From: Neelides folsomi
Lineage: Eukaryota > Arthropoda > Collembola > Neelipleona > Neelidae
Length of the DNA: 64,000 nucleotides
Direction: 5' to 3'
Assembly: GCA_034687125.1 (NCBI GenBank)
Contig: JAQGBZ010000119.1
Coordinates: forward strand, 62,001-126,000
A model generated the notes under the pieces. The model saw only the letters and a program-made list of their open reading frames with translations. It was not told where the DNA came from and made no database searches. Positions 1-14,507 of this stretch are shown here, one piece after another (positions within the stretch are counted from its first letter, which is position 1; each line of letters begins with the position of its first letter). Position numbers and translations under genes: made by a program.

Positions 1-685
1 ATATGTATCTACATATAATATATCTGTACATATGAAACCTTATTTTTCCAACCCTTTTCAAATATATGGAATAAGAGATACATGTCCTTAATTACAATAT
101 CCATTAATAAATATTTAGATGGGAGCTCTTTTCCTAATCTACTTACCACGTTCAGAGACGCTGATTCACGTCGACTTTCAAACCCCAAATATATCACATT
201 TGCATAAGATGACCGAGGGTATTAAATCCGAGAGCTTTCCCCCCTTTATGCTCAAATTCGAATAAAGTCAAAAAGCATCTCATTAACCCAAATTTTGAGA
301 ATTTCTACTTTGATAAGCTAAAATATACACATTTTCATGGTTTTTATCTCTCAGCCTCCTCGTAAGATCCTCAGCTTAATGAAACCAGTCGTTTTTTACG
401 AACCAAATTTATAAGCAATTGCCTTTGCCTTTACTACAATATTATAAGATATGGACCTTTACCAGTTTGGAGATTCTTTCTTACTTAACGATCTTCTTGT
501 TTAATAACAATGTGACATAATTGATTCCAACAGAATCACCCTTTAGTCAACATTTAAAGATAAGACTGATTTAAACACCAAACATAATCAAAGTAAATGA
601 AAAAAGCTCTTAAATCTCTTCAAATTTATGACTGAAGAAATTTTATTATTATGTAGCTTAAGTGTCTAATTCTTTTAGTTATGTA
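1..685. other. non-coding, AT-rich, nothing recognised
   Basis: No open reading frame with protein-like composition, no terminal repeats and no RNA gene signature was seen. The short frames here are rich in Tyr, Ile, Phe and Lys, as expected from random AT-rich DNA. Confidence 0.6.
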
Positions 686-693
686 CTCTCTAT

Positions 694-1174
694 TAGGGAT
701 GTCTTATTTTGGTTTATCGTTTACCGATAAAAATTGAGTCGATAAATCGAGAAATTCGATAAATTATCAAATGCAAAATTCAATAAGATTTACTGGGATT
801 TATCGAGATTTTGGGGAATTTTTTGATTAAAAACATGATTTAATAAAAAATCTTTAATTTAGATTATTCTATAAGTCCAAATAACCAATGTATTTATCAA
901 TTTTTAGTTATAATATAAATGAAAAATATATTTGAAACAAGGCGAGCAGATTGTTAAAATATTTAAATTTAATTAATCATAATTTTTTAATTAAAATATG
1001 ATTTTTTGACACCTCATTAATAGATAATGCCATATTTTAAATTTAAAATCATAATTAATAACTTTTTTCAATTTTTCCATATAGATATATCGGTTTTTTA
1101 TCGATTAATCGGTAAATGGAATTTCGATTTATCGTTTATCGGTATTTATATTTTTATCGAAACTGATATCCCTA
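694..1174. mobile_element. hAT-type MITE, 481 bp, with 8-bp target duplication
   Basis: The element begins TAGGGATGTC and ends with the near inverse GATATCCCTA, giving a 10-bp terminal inverted repeat with one mismatch. It is flanked on both sides by the identical 8-bp direct repeat CTCTCTAT (686-693 and 1175-1182). An 8-bp duplication is the hallmark of the hAT superfamily. The ends carry many subterminal copies of CGATAA/TTATCG in both orientations, which are likely transposase binding sites. There is no coding capacity, so it must have been moved in trans by a related hAT transposase. The intact target duplication and clear ends suggest a fairly young insertion, but age cannot be measured from one copy. 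Confidence 0.88.
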
Positions 1175-1182
1175 CTCTCTAT

Positions 1183-4100
1183 ATGAAAAATAATGTTCTA
1201 TATTTCATTTTACAAATACAAATACAATAATATACATAGTTTACACAGATATAATAACTAATTAATTTCTTAAAATAATACCTTTATACCATATATGAAA
1301 TATCGTATTGTAGCGTAAAATACGTATGAAGTATACGCTATTATACCTATTACCATACGTAATATTTACTATATTTTATTTATAAAATTCAATATTAGTA
1401 CAGTAGATATAATGGATTATTATCAGTATTATGTGTATGGTAGCTATGGGATAAAAAACGGAGTTGCTGACCAAGTTCATTCATAATTTAGTTGGCTTAG
1501 ACAGTGAGACGAAAATTTAATGTCAAGATTAGGGAACATTCATTGAGAAGAATTATGTACACGACAAATATTTATATATGTATGAGTTTATATGAATGTG
1601 TACAATGATGGTGTAATTCACATTCTCATCTCCATCTTCCCCTCTTTGTCCACCCAAACCCAAATGATAAATTGATCATCAAAGATCCCTCTTGTATTTC
1701 TACAGGAGCAAATGGAGGGGATATTTCCTTATCTAATCGACACTTGATGGATCGTTTTGGGCACCAAGGGACAAGAGTCTGCATTTAGAATACAATATGC
1801 TTTTTATTATATACCTACATGCTTATATGTATTTATGTTGTATACTGAGTAGTAGTATAGTAGACATGTTTATATAGTATATATTGTAAATATAAAATTT
1901 TGCATCTATCAATATTATTCATGTTTAGTTAAAAATTATATGTAATGGATATCTTTATAAAACTTTATCGCTTATAAAAGGATTTTCTTTCCCTTAAAAT
2001 AAATTTTGACTTTTATAAAGAAAGAAAAAGTTTTAATCTTTTCCTACCAGTCTTTATTTAAAGATTCTCAAGGCGGATTGAACCAATTTTCCAATTTCCT
2101 CATTTTCAATTTCTGAAAATCTCCGCCGTTCCTCAGAGACGGAGAAGAAGCTTATTCTTTCAAAACACTGGTTATACTAAGAAATATACTATTAGTTATA
2201 TCTCGGAACTAATTTGAGTCTCCACTCGGGACTCGGATTGATGAAAGGGGGAATATTGTAAGAGAGTGAAAGTGGGGCTTTTCTTGCAAGGGGATTTCAA
2301 TCCCCGTTAGATTTCTTATTATTATGCATAAGGACCAACCTCCCTCATCTTCCCACAAATCTTTAAAAGGGCCTTCTCAATCGTTTTATATTACAAAATG
2401 GACTACAATGGAAATAAACCAACCAAAGATATTTCAACCATTCTTTTCCAGACTTTAACATTCAAAAATACTCAAAATTTGCCTTTATCGATTAATAACT
2501 CGACCACGGTAAGCTTTTGGGAAAAAATGACTATACAGAAGGGAACAATTAATTTAGAATCAAATAGCATTATTATTTTCCGCCCTTTGACCCTTTAAAG
2601 GGTCAAAGACTTTCACAAATAGAGATTAATCTACATAGTTTATTTATTATTTTTTTATTTAGATATATGGCAAATAATTTAGTAAAAGTAATTGGTAGAA
2701 TAAATACAGAATTCACTATCTAAAAACCTCTTTATTTTTTTCCTCAATTCATTTCCCATCCAATTTTCCATCGAAGAAGTGAAGTGAATGGAAAAGAGAT
2801 AAAAGGAATTGTTTCGGAACTCCAACGGGTCGTTTAGTCCAAGTTTGTTCTCGGATTAAAGTCAGTGGTTAATCAGAGTCTGTCTATTATGCTCATTTTG
2901 GAGTATACTGACATTGGAGAATTGTTTTCTTATGGGTCGAGGAACCGCAACAGCTCCTGGCCCCAATCCTTTCACGTCTCATCAATTAAATCCTTTCCAA
3001 GGTCCAAATCGGAGAAAATCCATCCTAAACTTAAAACAAGACCTTTTATACACAGATAACATCTAACTTACCCTTAGTTAAGTTACTTAGATATGTTACA
3101 TATACATTCTTATGCTTTTCAACCGTGGAGAAGATTCTGCTCAATTACAATCACAATTTCCTTCTCAATTTCAAACCCTTTTAAGACAATTGAATCAAAT
3201 TGAATTTTTCCTCTTTCCTTCCTATTATTTACAACCAATTACTTACGCCACTTCATCAATTAATATTAATTTATATTTCACCATGTAAGGTATTCATTAG
3301 AGAAAATAGCTCCATCAAATGGAATTTATAAGATAAACAAAGTCCTTTACTTAACAATTAAGTTAAACGAACAATAAAGCACATTAAAATAAAAACCTTT
3401 TGTTGGCTCTTACATTTTTATCTATAGTATGTATTAAATACCATATATATGTATGGCATAAATACCTATGGCATATGCCTAATTTTATTATGTAAATAAC
3501 AGTAGTTGTATTACTGCTAATAATTAAGGTTTCTAAACACTCCTTCAATTTTATTAAAGGGGATAGGATAAATATTGATGGGAGCAGAAAGAGGCGGTTC
3601 AGGATAATCACAACAGAGACCAATTTGCAAAAACGTGAAGATGGGAATTTAAAAAAAATCGGCTCGCCTTCTTAATTTGTTTTTGTTTTTTGAAGGAGGT
3701 GGAAACTCCCACACCCACCGTCCGTCACAAGGAGTGCAAATGAATGTTAAGGAGAGCTTTGGGTGGCCTTTGGGCTTCATCATCTTCCTCACGAACCTTT
3801 TAACCGCCAACATGAGTTTTTAATACCAAGTTATAATATGGCCATTCCGGAATATGAATTCATACATTGAGAGAAAACCTGGGTAATTTATGTGGCTGTG
3901 AGAAGATTAGATTAAGGAATGAATAGAAGAAGCCGTTGAATTCTCTCTTGAATTAATGAAACGCCTTTTCAACATACAAACACTGGATTAATTCGAATTC
4001 TTCAAACAAACAAAGACCTTTAGAATGCATTTTCCTTCAAGCATTTTTTATTCATGAACTCTCTAACCTTTTGTTACTATAACACACAAAATTTATTTAT

Positions 4101-7100
4101 TTATTTATTTATTAAACATCCAAACTCAGATTCATCAAATCACCTGTCAAATCTGTAAAATATAACAAATTCATGGTGCCTGATATGAAAATCATATATC
4201 ATTATTATAGTATGTATATTGTACTCGTTTTGTCCAATACAATATAATATATGTATATTATATTAAGTATGTATATACCATACATACATACTTAAAGGTA
4301 TAATATCAATTATTAAATAAATATTAAACTTGGATTAAGATTTGTTTGGGTTTTGGCGGAAATGTTCGTGTCTTATTTGATAATTCGATGAGGATATCCG
4401 ACCATGCGTGTGTGTTTAATGCAGATCATAAATAGTTTATTAACATAATATTTCCCCTTAAGGCTCGAGCTCTGCCCTGTGAACAAAACATTAAAAATTG
4501 AAATGACCAGGACGAGACAAGTAGAGGTGAAGATGAGTGATTGTAATTGGAGAAAGAACCGCCTTTAAACGTCGCCGTGAATTGGGAACCGTTGGAAGGA
4601 ATTCACATCTGCATAGTTAAAAACTCAAAATGTGCTTTTCATGATTCAGAGATTAAAGAGAAATAAGGAAAATAATAAATGTTGGTTTTCACCTATAATC
4701 TTTACTACGCTACCTATACTGTATACTATATATTGTATGTACTTACTTAAATATTCTATGGGTATTTACAACAACGCGTGGTTGGATTGAAGGTGTGGAG
4801 GTTGAAAACCACTGAGATTGTGGAATTCATAAATAGCCAATAATTCTCTCACCAGCCACCACGGAAGGTCCGCTGTTGGGCATGGGAGTTTAATGAGAGT
4901 AATGGAGATTCACTCATGGGGAGGATTTGGCCCATAATCATCCTCATATAATAATAGTAAACCCTGACGGCCAATGAATCTCCCATTATTCCCTACACCA
5001 TATATACTTACTATATAAATATCTCAAGAGTTGAAAGATGCGTAAGATACGTGAAGGGATGTACAGCATGTAAGTATATTAGTATAGGAAAGCGAGTAAA
5101 ATGTTTTTTCTCTCTCGTTTGCATACTTAACTCGCTAATTCAAATAAGAATTACGAGCAATTGTCCAAGTAAGCTAGTAATAAATAGTAATATGGAAAAG
5201 TATACCTTCTCCATTTCAACATTCTTCCTTGCTATTCAAAACCAAGTTTTTTTCAACATCAATAACGAAATGTACACGGAATTTGCACATGCTACTTATA
5301 CATTCATAGAGTATACATATAAGATACCATACAGTGTATGGTACTTGGGTAATTAAGTATGCATAAAATATATAGTAATATGTAAATACAAATATGTAAT
5401 TATACATAAATATTATTGTCACATTACAAGTAAATACGTATTATAATATAAGATAGCCATTTTTCTTTTCTTTTTCCTTGTGGGATATAGCGTACATATT
5501 GTATATGAATTATATAGTATGTATTTAGTATTTCATATTATGTATACATCACTTGTATGATTTTCTTACCTGAAATAAATATAAGGATACAATGTACCTT
5601 AGTAAATGTACACTTATGAAGTATATTTAATGGAGGGATTTGGCGGATGATTGATTAACTCGATAGATCCTTTTTTGCATTTTGCGGAGGGAGCGGCAAA
5701 GGTTGGTTGAATCCAAAGTGAATCACCCACCTTGTCCACTCACCTGTCCCTCAAGTTCCCAGCTTGAGGTTTGGAAATCCATTGAGACCAATCCCGCCAC
5801 ATTCACCACCTTCAACCAGAATGGAGAAAATATGTGCAATATTTCACTCCGCACAGGCCGACGGATGAGCCATAATTATTTTCCACTCGACTCAATTTCC
5901 CAACCCCGAGATACTTCAACCAAATTCCATTTGAAAAACCCTCATAGTTACACATAGTTAAGTATATGTTATATAATGTGTTTTTCCATTGTCCATCCTA
6001 ACAAATTCCAGGAGTAGATTTATTATAAAAAGGTTTATCAGGATCGTATGGCGGATCAGCGTGTATTAGATATTCATATTATGTTGCTTTCTGGAATGTA
6101 AACCAAATGGTGAATGGATAAGCCCGGGATAAACTGAATAATCGGAATTTTGCAGAGGATAAAATATGAAGTCTGTCAAAGAGCCGTTTTTGTGTAATTG
6201 ATAGGGATTGGAAAATGGGTTGGGAGTTTGAAGGTGAAGATTGGGACTCTTTTATAATAAATAGCCGAGGAATTCAATTTAAACGGAGAGTTGATGCGAT
6301 GTTTAGTTTCATTCTTTCTCTCTTCGCTCTCTTAAGCCCCGTTTGTAAATTGAGAGTGGAAAAAGGTGTTCAGAGAATGTGGAGATCTCTTTGTGGAAAT
6401 GGACGGGAAGAAATAGATTGGAAGAAGTCACGGTTCGCTTCTTTAACTCCCTCATTCAAGAAACCTCTCGGTTGAACCACATGGAACACTCGGAGAGTAA
6501 AATGAAGTTGAGAGAAGTTTGAAGCTCTTAAGACATCAAGATTGAACTTTTATCTCAACCCTTCAATCTTTTTCTCATTTGCAATATCCTCCCTCATCTC
6601 TGTCTTAATGTTAGAGAAAATGGCAGTGAGATATATGAAACTTGGATTTATTATTTACTCATTTGAATAAATATTTTAAAATTTTAATTCCTCGTTTCAT
6701 ATACATAAAATAAAATGACTAATATTTATAAATTTCTAATTGCCAATTATAAATACTTTAATTGTTTTTTACATTAATTTCTTTACATTTATCTTAATGT
6801 CATTATAGTAATAAGACTATTAAAGTAAGGATAAGTATAGCATAAAAGAAGTGCAGTATTGTATTTCGTATTGCAAAAATGATTAAAGTAATTAGAGGCA
6901 CAGAGTGTTATATATTTTAACTATTGTGATTTACTCACTTTCAGTCATGATACTAAAAAAATTAATTGGAATTACTTATCTTATACTTACAGTACAAGTG
7001 TCAATGTAAATAAATTGAAATCAATTAAATTTTGAAAAACTTTTATTTAAATGTATGTGAGAATCAAGGGGGATTTGTTTCCGTCTTTAGTTTTATAAGG

Positions 7101-10100
7101 CTGTTGACCGTCGAAAGCGTTTCATCTCTTTTCCCTTTCTCAGACTTCAATGGGAAGTTGAAGTCAAAGAGATTGAAAGTGATGCAGAAACAGGAAGAAA
7201 TTACCAGCTCAAGTGGATAGTTCAGTTTTTCGGGAAGAAATTCATGGAAGAATTAAGGAAGTCGCAAAATCCCCGTCCCTTCACTTTTATTCTTCTCAAA
7301 CCCGTCCAAGAACACAAATGATGAGGGTCATAAATTGAACACAATTTCAAAATCTTCACATTACTTCCGAATGACTTAAAACAAGCTTGGAAATGATGGT
7401 AGAATTAAAATCACCATTTGTTCGTTATTTTGATTCCCCATACTTAATATTAGATAAAATGAACAATATTAATATTACTAATTGTATTCATTTCTACATA
7501 TAATAATATTTATTATCTTTACATTATAACATAATTAAAAGTGCGATAATAAATAGTTAATTAATTCATTGTGGTAATAATCCATTTGGTAAGAAAGTAA
7601 GAAAAATGACATTTCATCCACAATGCATCTATGTAGATATGTAAACCGACTATAGGAAGAGTTATGTGAATAAAATAATAAATTGGGGCTGAGAATCCTG
7701 AGAGAATAAATGAGGGCAAAGATAAAAGGAGAGTTTGATCTGTGAAAGAAAGGGGAAATCAAAATGGGCAAGGTGGGAGTGGAAGAATGAAGAGCTCGAG
7801 GAGGATGGAGGGGATCATAAAACATTTTATTTCCGTTTTCCTCTGCTCTCCTGCCCTTTCAAGACCCTTCAAACGAGAATCCGCTCTTTGCCCCTCTTCA
7901 CACACCCCATATACACCATATATATTATATTTGATCCATGAAGCTCATCTTCCAACTCCAGCCCTCTGAGTGATATTCTGATGAGAGGAGGGTGAAATAA
8001 AAATCTTTTATATATTGCTTTTCCCTCCTCCTCCTCCGACCCTCATGGGGACGCCTCAATGAGGAATACACATACTCATATACGCACATATAATATATAT
8101 GGTATATCAAACCCCGGTTTCCTCGTCAAGATCATGGGGGGGAATTACAAATTTTACTGCACCAATCGCCCAAGAACCAAACCTTATAAATATAAGTGTA
8201 CTTGTATGTATCTCTGTAATCTATGTATGGTATATCTTACCATATGTACTAACATGTTATATTAAGTTATAAATATTAAGTGTATAGTATATAAAGAAGG
8301 AATATATTCATATAATAGAGCACTTTTATAGTCGCATATATTGTATATGGGGATCTTAATAGGAAAACTTAGGTAATGGGAGTGAAGTTACTCACAATGG
8401 GATGTTTAAGATGCTTAATAAAGGAGTTTTATATGAAGTGTAAGTAAGTTGTTGAAATGAATCTCCTTTGATTCCTCATTCCAATAGTTTCTTTCCCAGC
8501 TTCATTTTAATTTACAGAAATTTCATTACGAGACAAATTGAGCTAACGATCAATTCAACTTTCTTTCAACAAAAGGCTTAGAAAGAGTCTTTTTTATTTA
8601 GTAGTGATATCCATGTTTATGGTTAGTGCTTTGATTTATGTTCATTTAGTTAAATTTTATTAAAAAATATATGAAAATTTCAAAGTATTTGGTCATTTTG
8701 GATTGGTCCAATTGGTTGTTTTCCAAATTTGGCCAACTCCTCAAATTGTGTGTGGGAGTAATTGGAGTAATACGAGAAAGTATTTTATATTTAAACTTAA
8801 GTTGTTAATTACAAAGAGAGCCGCCACTTGGTTCTCCGAGTGATGGGAAGAGAAAACTTATTTCATTATCTTGGCTCCAACAAGAGCAAATTTCGTCCTC
8901 AACTCACAAAGACTTTGTAAACAGGTAATGAAAAATTAATTACCAAAAATTATTCTTGCTAAACTAAGTAAGGGATAAGTGGGGAGAGAAATAATATTTC
9001 CTGAAATATGAACAAAGTTTCTCCTCTCATATTTAATGGACCTGCGGAGGAAATGGTTATGAGATCGGATTTATTTTATACTCACAAAACTTCTTGACTC
9101 CTCATCAAAGGAACTTTACACAAAACCTTCCTTCATTCTCAATTGTCCCCTTACCATGAAATTGAAATCCCTTTAAAACTTACATATGAAATTGATTGAT
9201 AACAAAGAAAGAATTTTTAAATCTCCCAAAAACGTCAATTTTCCAATTGTCCGTATAACTTGTAGTTATTCATGGTTTATAATATTTGTACTGTATGTAC
9301 CATACCTATATATAATCTCTTGGTTCTTATATTCTCTTATAAGTATTAAGTCATCAATCCCAAATATAACTGTATTTGCATGTTAAACATTGTTGAATAT
9401 GCAATCCATACAATATACCATATTATGTATCATACATAGGTATACAATATGTAGTGAGTATAGGCAGAATATATACCTGTACAGTATAGCAATATGGTTG
9501 CTCATTTACATATTTAAGATTGAATAGGGGAAGTGAAATAACTCTGAAACCAATTCGCCACCAGAGGATCCAATTTAATTTAATTTCTCTTTTCAAATGC
9601 ATAAGTATATACTATAGGTATATTTATTACTTTCAAATAGAATCATTTGATTGTTTCCCATAATTTAAATTTCCTTTCTATAAATGAATTTTCCTTTTCT
9701 GCCCTTTTCCTAATCAAATATTCCACTCTACAATGCTCAATTATGAATTTCCCATCTATGAACTCTATATTTATGCAAAGGAGCTCAAATTGAGAGATTT
9801 CAATAGAATGATTTCTAAATATATTCATTAATTAAAAAGGAAGCTTCCTATCAATCACACAAAACATTTCCTGGACCTACACTATTGAACATACTTAAAG
9901 TTAGATAAGTAATTATATGTTCTAGGCTGTAGTTACTTAATAGCATTATTACAATACTTGCATGTGTTGTTGTTTAAAGAATAAGCAAAGGATAAGATAG
10001 GGAGCACATCAAATCAAATTCCTGTTTAAATTCCTCACTCACGTGAGGGGAACTGAGGGAGACCTTGGCGGCCTTCTATATGTGAATTCATGGAATTCAT

Positions 10101-13100
10101 GGAGGGGAGTCAGAGTCACTAATTACTCTTGCTGGGATGTCGCTTAATTAATTCGGGGCAATTAGCCGTTTCAGAACGGAAATCTATCTTGTGGGTTGAG
10201 GTTGAGTGAGGAAGATCTCCGAACTACTCTTGCCATATCTGTTAAGGGAATCTTTCAAGTAAGAAATATACTTTATTTCCGAGACTAATAGTGGGAGATG
10301 GTCCTTACTTACTTAAGTACCTTGTTCTAATGGATCCTCAATGCATCTTCTTTATCTCTTCATCTTCTCCCACACTCACCAATGCTTAGAACCCTCAGGA
10401 TAGGATCAAATACATATACTTACAACATCCATCCACATCCATCACCACTTGCAGAATCTATCACAAAATGTAATTAAAAGTTGAGCGAAATTTCTCCTAA
10501 TTACTGCAAACTCCCAATTTCAATTTATTGCTATATAGAACAAGAAACAATATAAATTAGATATTTATTTAATTGTATTATTGCAAGTAATCAGGGTTGA
10601 TTGCACTGATGTCAAAAACAAGTCAAAAAATTAAAAAAAGATTTATCGCATATAGGTAAATAAAACTTGTTCTTATCTTCTATGTACCATAGTACTATTA
10701 GAAAGGTATACAATATGTATATGGAAATCCAACGTCCCATAATGGCAATTTAAACCAAATTAAATGATAAGTCATTTAGCTATAGAATTATTTATTAAAG
10801 AATAATACACCCTTGATGAAAAATATGCACGTTTAATTTGTGAAATTTGAACTGATAGGAGATTTTACCTTTAGTTTTGGTACACTACGTAGTGTTTAGT
10901 CAGAAAGGTGCATGTAAGTATATAGAATATTGTATCAATTCTTTTACATATATTCGTATATTTCATACATATTTATATGTATGAATCTTTGAGCTCTCCT
11001 TTATGGCCTTTCTTAATTCATAAGGGAAATCAAAAGTTTTCCACGTTATGTTAAGAAAAGTGTTGAGCTCCGCACTTCCCTTTAATCCAATTTTGTTGAA
11101 CCCCAAAGCAACCTTTGCCTTAAACTCACTTCAAGAAAATCAAGGTGGAGTGTTTAATGAACGAGATTCAAAATTATTTAAAACATCGTACATTCATCTT
11201 TCAAGAGTTTGAGTAATTAAAACCTAAAAGAGAAAATGAGTTAATTGCATTCAAAACTTTAATTTTTAGTAAAATGTTTAATATATTACAAAGCTAGAGC
11301 TAATAACTAATACGCAATGTATGAGAAATACCATAAATAAATTTTTGCATATTTATATTGTAATAAACGTATTATAAGATTACGTATTATATTTTATAAA
11401 TAAGTAAATATATTTCAATGAATAAATGTGTTCTAATCGGTTTGAGAAGTGAGCCGGATTTATTTGAGTCACAGGAGTCTCGTAGCAATTATGTAAATGA
11501 AGTTCTTTATCTTTTCACTCTCAAATCCTTTCTAAGGAGAACGAGGGAGTTTCCCATAAGGAATCTTCAATTCTCGAATGTAAACTCAAACATGATATTA
11601 ACAAAAGTCTATGCTTTATAAAGCATAACGGTGTGATTTTAAGACCTTAGATATTTTAAGAGGGATTTATAATATATAATATACAACTCCCATTCCGCCC
11701 CTTTTCCCTATACTTCAATATAGGACCAAAAAGGGAAGACGAGATTTCTCACTTTTTAATAATACGAAAGTTTATTCGAACATTTAACCAATTTATTCAT
11801 TACATTTCTTTTTTTTATTTGGTTAAAACTCCCACTTGCGGACTTGTTTATGTTTCATTCAAACAATTTGAGATTCCATTGGGTGGAGTCGATCCAAAAA
11901 TATTTAACATTTTTTAATTCTCAAATAACAATTGGATCATATGATTTGTATTTTTAGTCAACTTCTCGGTGGTCGCTTCCGTCTGGCCTTCAATTTCTTC
12001 CAAAGTGTGACCTTTGACGTTTAAAAACAATTTATGCAAAGTGGTAGACAAAAGCGATATTTTAAAACCAGAGCATACATAAATTGTGTGTACACCTAAC
12101 TACCATATAACATGTATCAATATGGTATTAATGTAGATATGAAATATATTTTAAGATGGATGAGATGAACGGAGTAATTCGCATATGCTAGTTATATGAA
12201 AGGAAACACTTGTAGTTGTATAACCTTTGTAGATTTAACGTGGAGTTGAAGGGCGCATTCATTTGATTAACTCTTGGGGTTCGGTGGAGGGAACGGCGGG
12301 TATTTGTGGCTTTCATACTTGTTGTCTCCTGACATGGGCCATTATTTTTCTTTCGCCTCTTTTTCTCCTCCCCAGGAAAATATTTATGGAGGCCGTTTTT
12401 AGAACCTACGAGGATGTTTCTCTTTTAACCTCCCACTCTTCTCCCTCTTCCCATTCCGACCATATTTCTCTCATTCTCACAGACTTACAAAAAGACTCGC
12501 CAAAAATTTTGCTACAAATACAAAAACATCCTTTCCCTTTTTTTCACAAATACAACGCCCTTTTACTTTTCATGTATACTATAAACAAAGTTATGGCATG
12601 TTTTATAAATTGTTCATTTTTTTAAAGATTACATTATTAAATATTATTAACATAATAATATTTAATAATATGTTTATATTTAAAGATACTTGTACATATA
12701 GTTAAGATTATTGCATATACTATGTATATTTAAAGGTATTAGTACATATATAATTTATTATTCAAAACTGGCTTTTTTTTGTAGATTTGGGGTTTAAGTG
12801 GATGTTTAGAGCCAGCTCTTGAAACGGATTTTAACGATTTGCCGTAATGAGGAAAGTGATGGTGGGGGGATTTTCATATTAATCCATAATGGGTCATGTC
12901 CTCGAGGCAGATGGTAAGAGTTAAAAGAGCTCTTATCACTCTCTCGTCATAATAATGCGGGATCTGAAGTCCCTCATTGAGAACTCCTGGTTTAAGAGAT
13001 CGTGTCGTCGCGAGGGAGAGAAAGCACTTGGCCATTTACTCCCAGGTAAAACACTTTCCCCGTTTCTCTGCCATTCTTCTTTATCTCAAACCACCGTGAC

Positions 13101-13509
13101 AAGTAAAATGGACAAAAGGGTTGGAATTTGGAGAAAAAAACTTTCCCCCTTTCATCTTGGATCCACGTGTGATCTGTCGAAGGGGAGGGAAATGAACCAA
13201 CAACCAACACGATGGTCTTCTCACGTCCCTAATTAAATGAGGGTGATCAAGTGAGATCCTGGTGGTTCCAGACCTTAAATGGAAATCTCTTCAATGTACC
13301 ATTTAAAAGTGTTTGATGTTCAAATACCGACTCGGAATAATTCCAACAGGATCGGAAAGAAAGACCTTTATTTCCATTTATGTCCACAGATACGGGTTGA
13401 TGAACATTGGTTCATTTACCATGTTATAATCATGTACACACAGTACACATCGAGTATATGGAGCTCAAAAGGAATTAAATGCATTTACTTCTCTCGTTCC
13501 TTTTAAATA
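1183..13509. other. long non-coding stretch
   Basis: About 12.3 kb without a supported gene. Open frames up to 120 codons occur (for example 12263-12625) but are low-complexity, lack domain signatures and have no splice partners that I could find. The sequence alternates between ordinary AT-rich DNA and islands of alternating purine-pyrimidine steps (TATGTA, ATACCATA, GTATAC), for example near 1320-1460, 4180-4310, 5280-5560, 8220-8350 and 9280-9500. No terminal repeats or target duplications were noticed here. Confidence 0.5.
4091..4113. repeat. (ATTT)n microsatellite
   Basis: A perfect tetranucleotide run of nearly six ATTT units in a locally AT-rich stretch. Confidence 0.9.
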
Positions 13510-13909
13510 AATCATATGGGGTGCGAGCGGGAACTCGCGGAATAATCAAATAAAATTGAGGTCATCCTAGTTAATATTAAATTACAGTTGTTTAAAATAA
13601 AGTTTTTTGATCCTTTCACATTTATTCTGATAGAGAAAAATTGTCTCTACAAAATGTGATAAAAACCAATCGTAGTTAATTTCTTAACTAAGAATCAAGA
13701 TCATTCAGAAGAGAAAGGGCTTCATTTCTCTGCGGAATCTTCAAGGACAACCGAGATTAATTTCAATTATATTTGATCCGAAGCACTTCAAGTGTAAAAA
13801 TTAAGTGCACATTAAACTTTTAGTAAATTATTATCCGGAGAGCAACGATCCTATTTCTTTCGAAATTTCAAGGCGTTAAGATACTAACAAAAATCTGAAT
13901 CTTTTGAGA

Positions 13910-14437
13910 ATGGCGAATGACGGCAACGAGACTCCAAAGGTCAAAAGAAAGCTGTACGACCCCAATGTCGACATAACACCCGAGGATGGAAAAGATGATA
14001 ATTACAACAAATTATATCAAATGTTCTTACGAATTAATGAAAGCATGAAGGAGGGATTCAAGAAAATTGACATCAAATTGGAAGCAATCGAGCGATTTGA
14101 AAGTTAATCAGCTGTTATGAAAGAAAAAGTGATCTCCCTTGAAAGAACTGTCAGCCAACAAAATGAAATAATCTAGAAGCTCAGGGAACAAGGAGAAAAC
14201 AATGACAAAGAACTCAGAAAGAAGAATCTAATTGTTAAAGGAGTACCCGAGAAAGAGCGTGAATACACAAAATCATTAATCGAACAAATTCTCCACTTAA
14301 GTGGCACGTATCCGTTCACCGAAAGTCACAGAATAGGACCAAAAAACAAAAAGGGAATAAAGTATAGTCCGCAGCTACAGGAAATCCTTAATGTTACTGA
14401 TAATTCGACCATGAGCATCTTGCGGGGAAAAGGTTGA
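13910..14437 (+). pseudogene. LINE ORF1-like protein, degenerate
   Basis: Translation from the ATG at 13910 gives a protein that opens MANDGNETPKVKRKLYDP and runs in one frame for 175 codons to the TGA at 14435. It is interrupted by in-frame stops at 14105 (TAA) and 14174 (TAG). The middle is a charged heptad-like segment (KIDIKLEAIERFE, then VISLERTVSQQNEII), which looks like a trimerising coiled coil. It is followed by an RRM-like segment with RKKNLIVKGVPEKE and SHRIGPKNKKG, the layout of ORF1 RNA-binding proteins in many arthropod non-LTR elements. The C-terminal zinc knuckles seen in some clades are missing. In LINEs this protein coats the element RNA. Clade cannot be decided without ORF2. 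Confidence 0.65.
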
Positions 14438-14483
14438 ACCTTCAAAAGGGGTTGGGAGGTTTCCTCACGTTCATTGAGACAGT

Positions 14484-14507
14484 GTCAGTAAATGAAATTT
14501 TACTGAC
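14484..14507. repeat. 9-bp stem hairpin in LINE 3' region
   Basis: GTCAGTAAA (14484-14492) and its perfect inverse TTTACTGAC (14499-14507) enclose a 6-base loop. It lies between the ORF1 relic and the 3' tail and may be part of the LINE's 3' structure. Confidence 0.6.

Noticed and set aside
12263-12625. 120-codon open frame on the + strand
   Set aside because: Ser/Phe/Leu-rich translation from a pyrimidine-rich stretch, without any recognisable signature.
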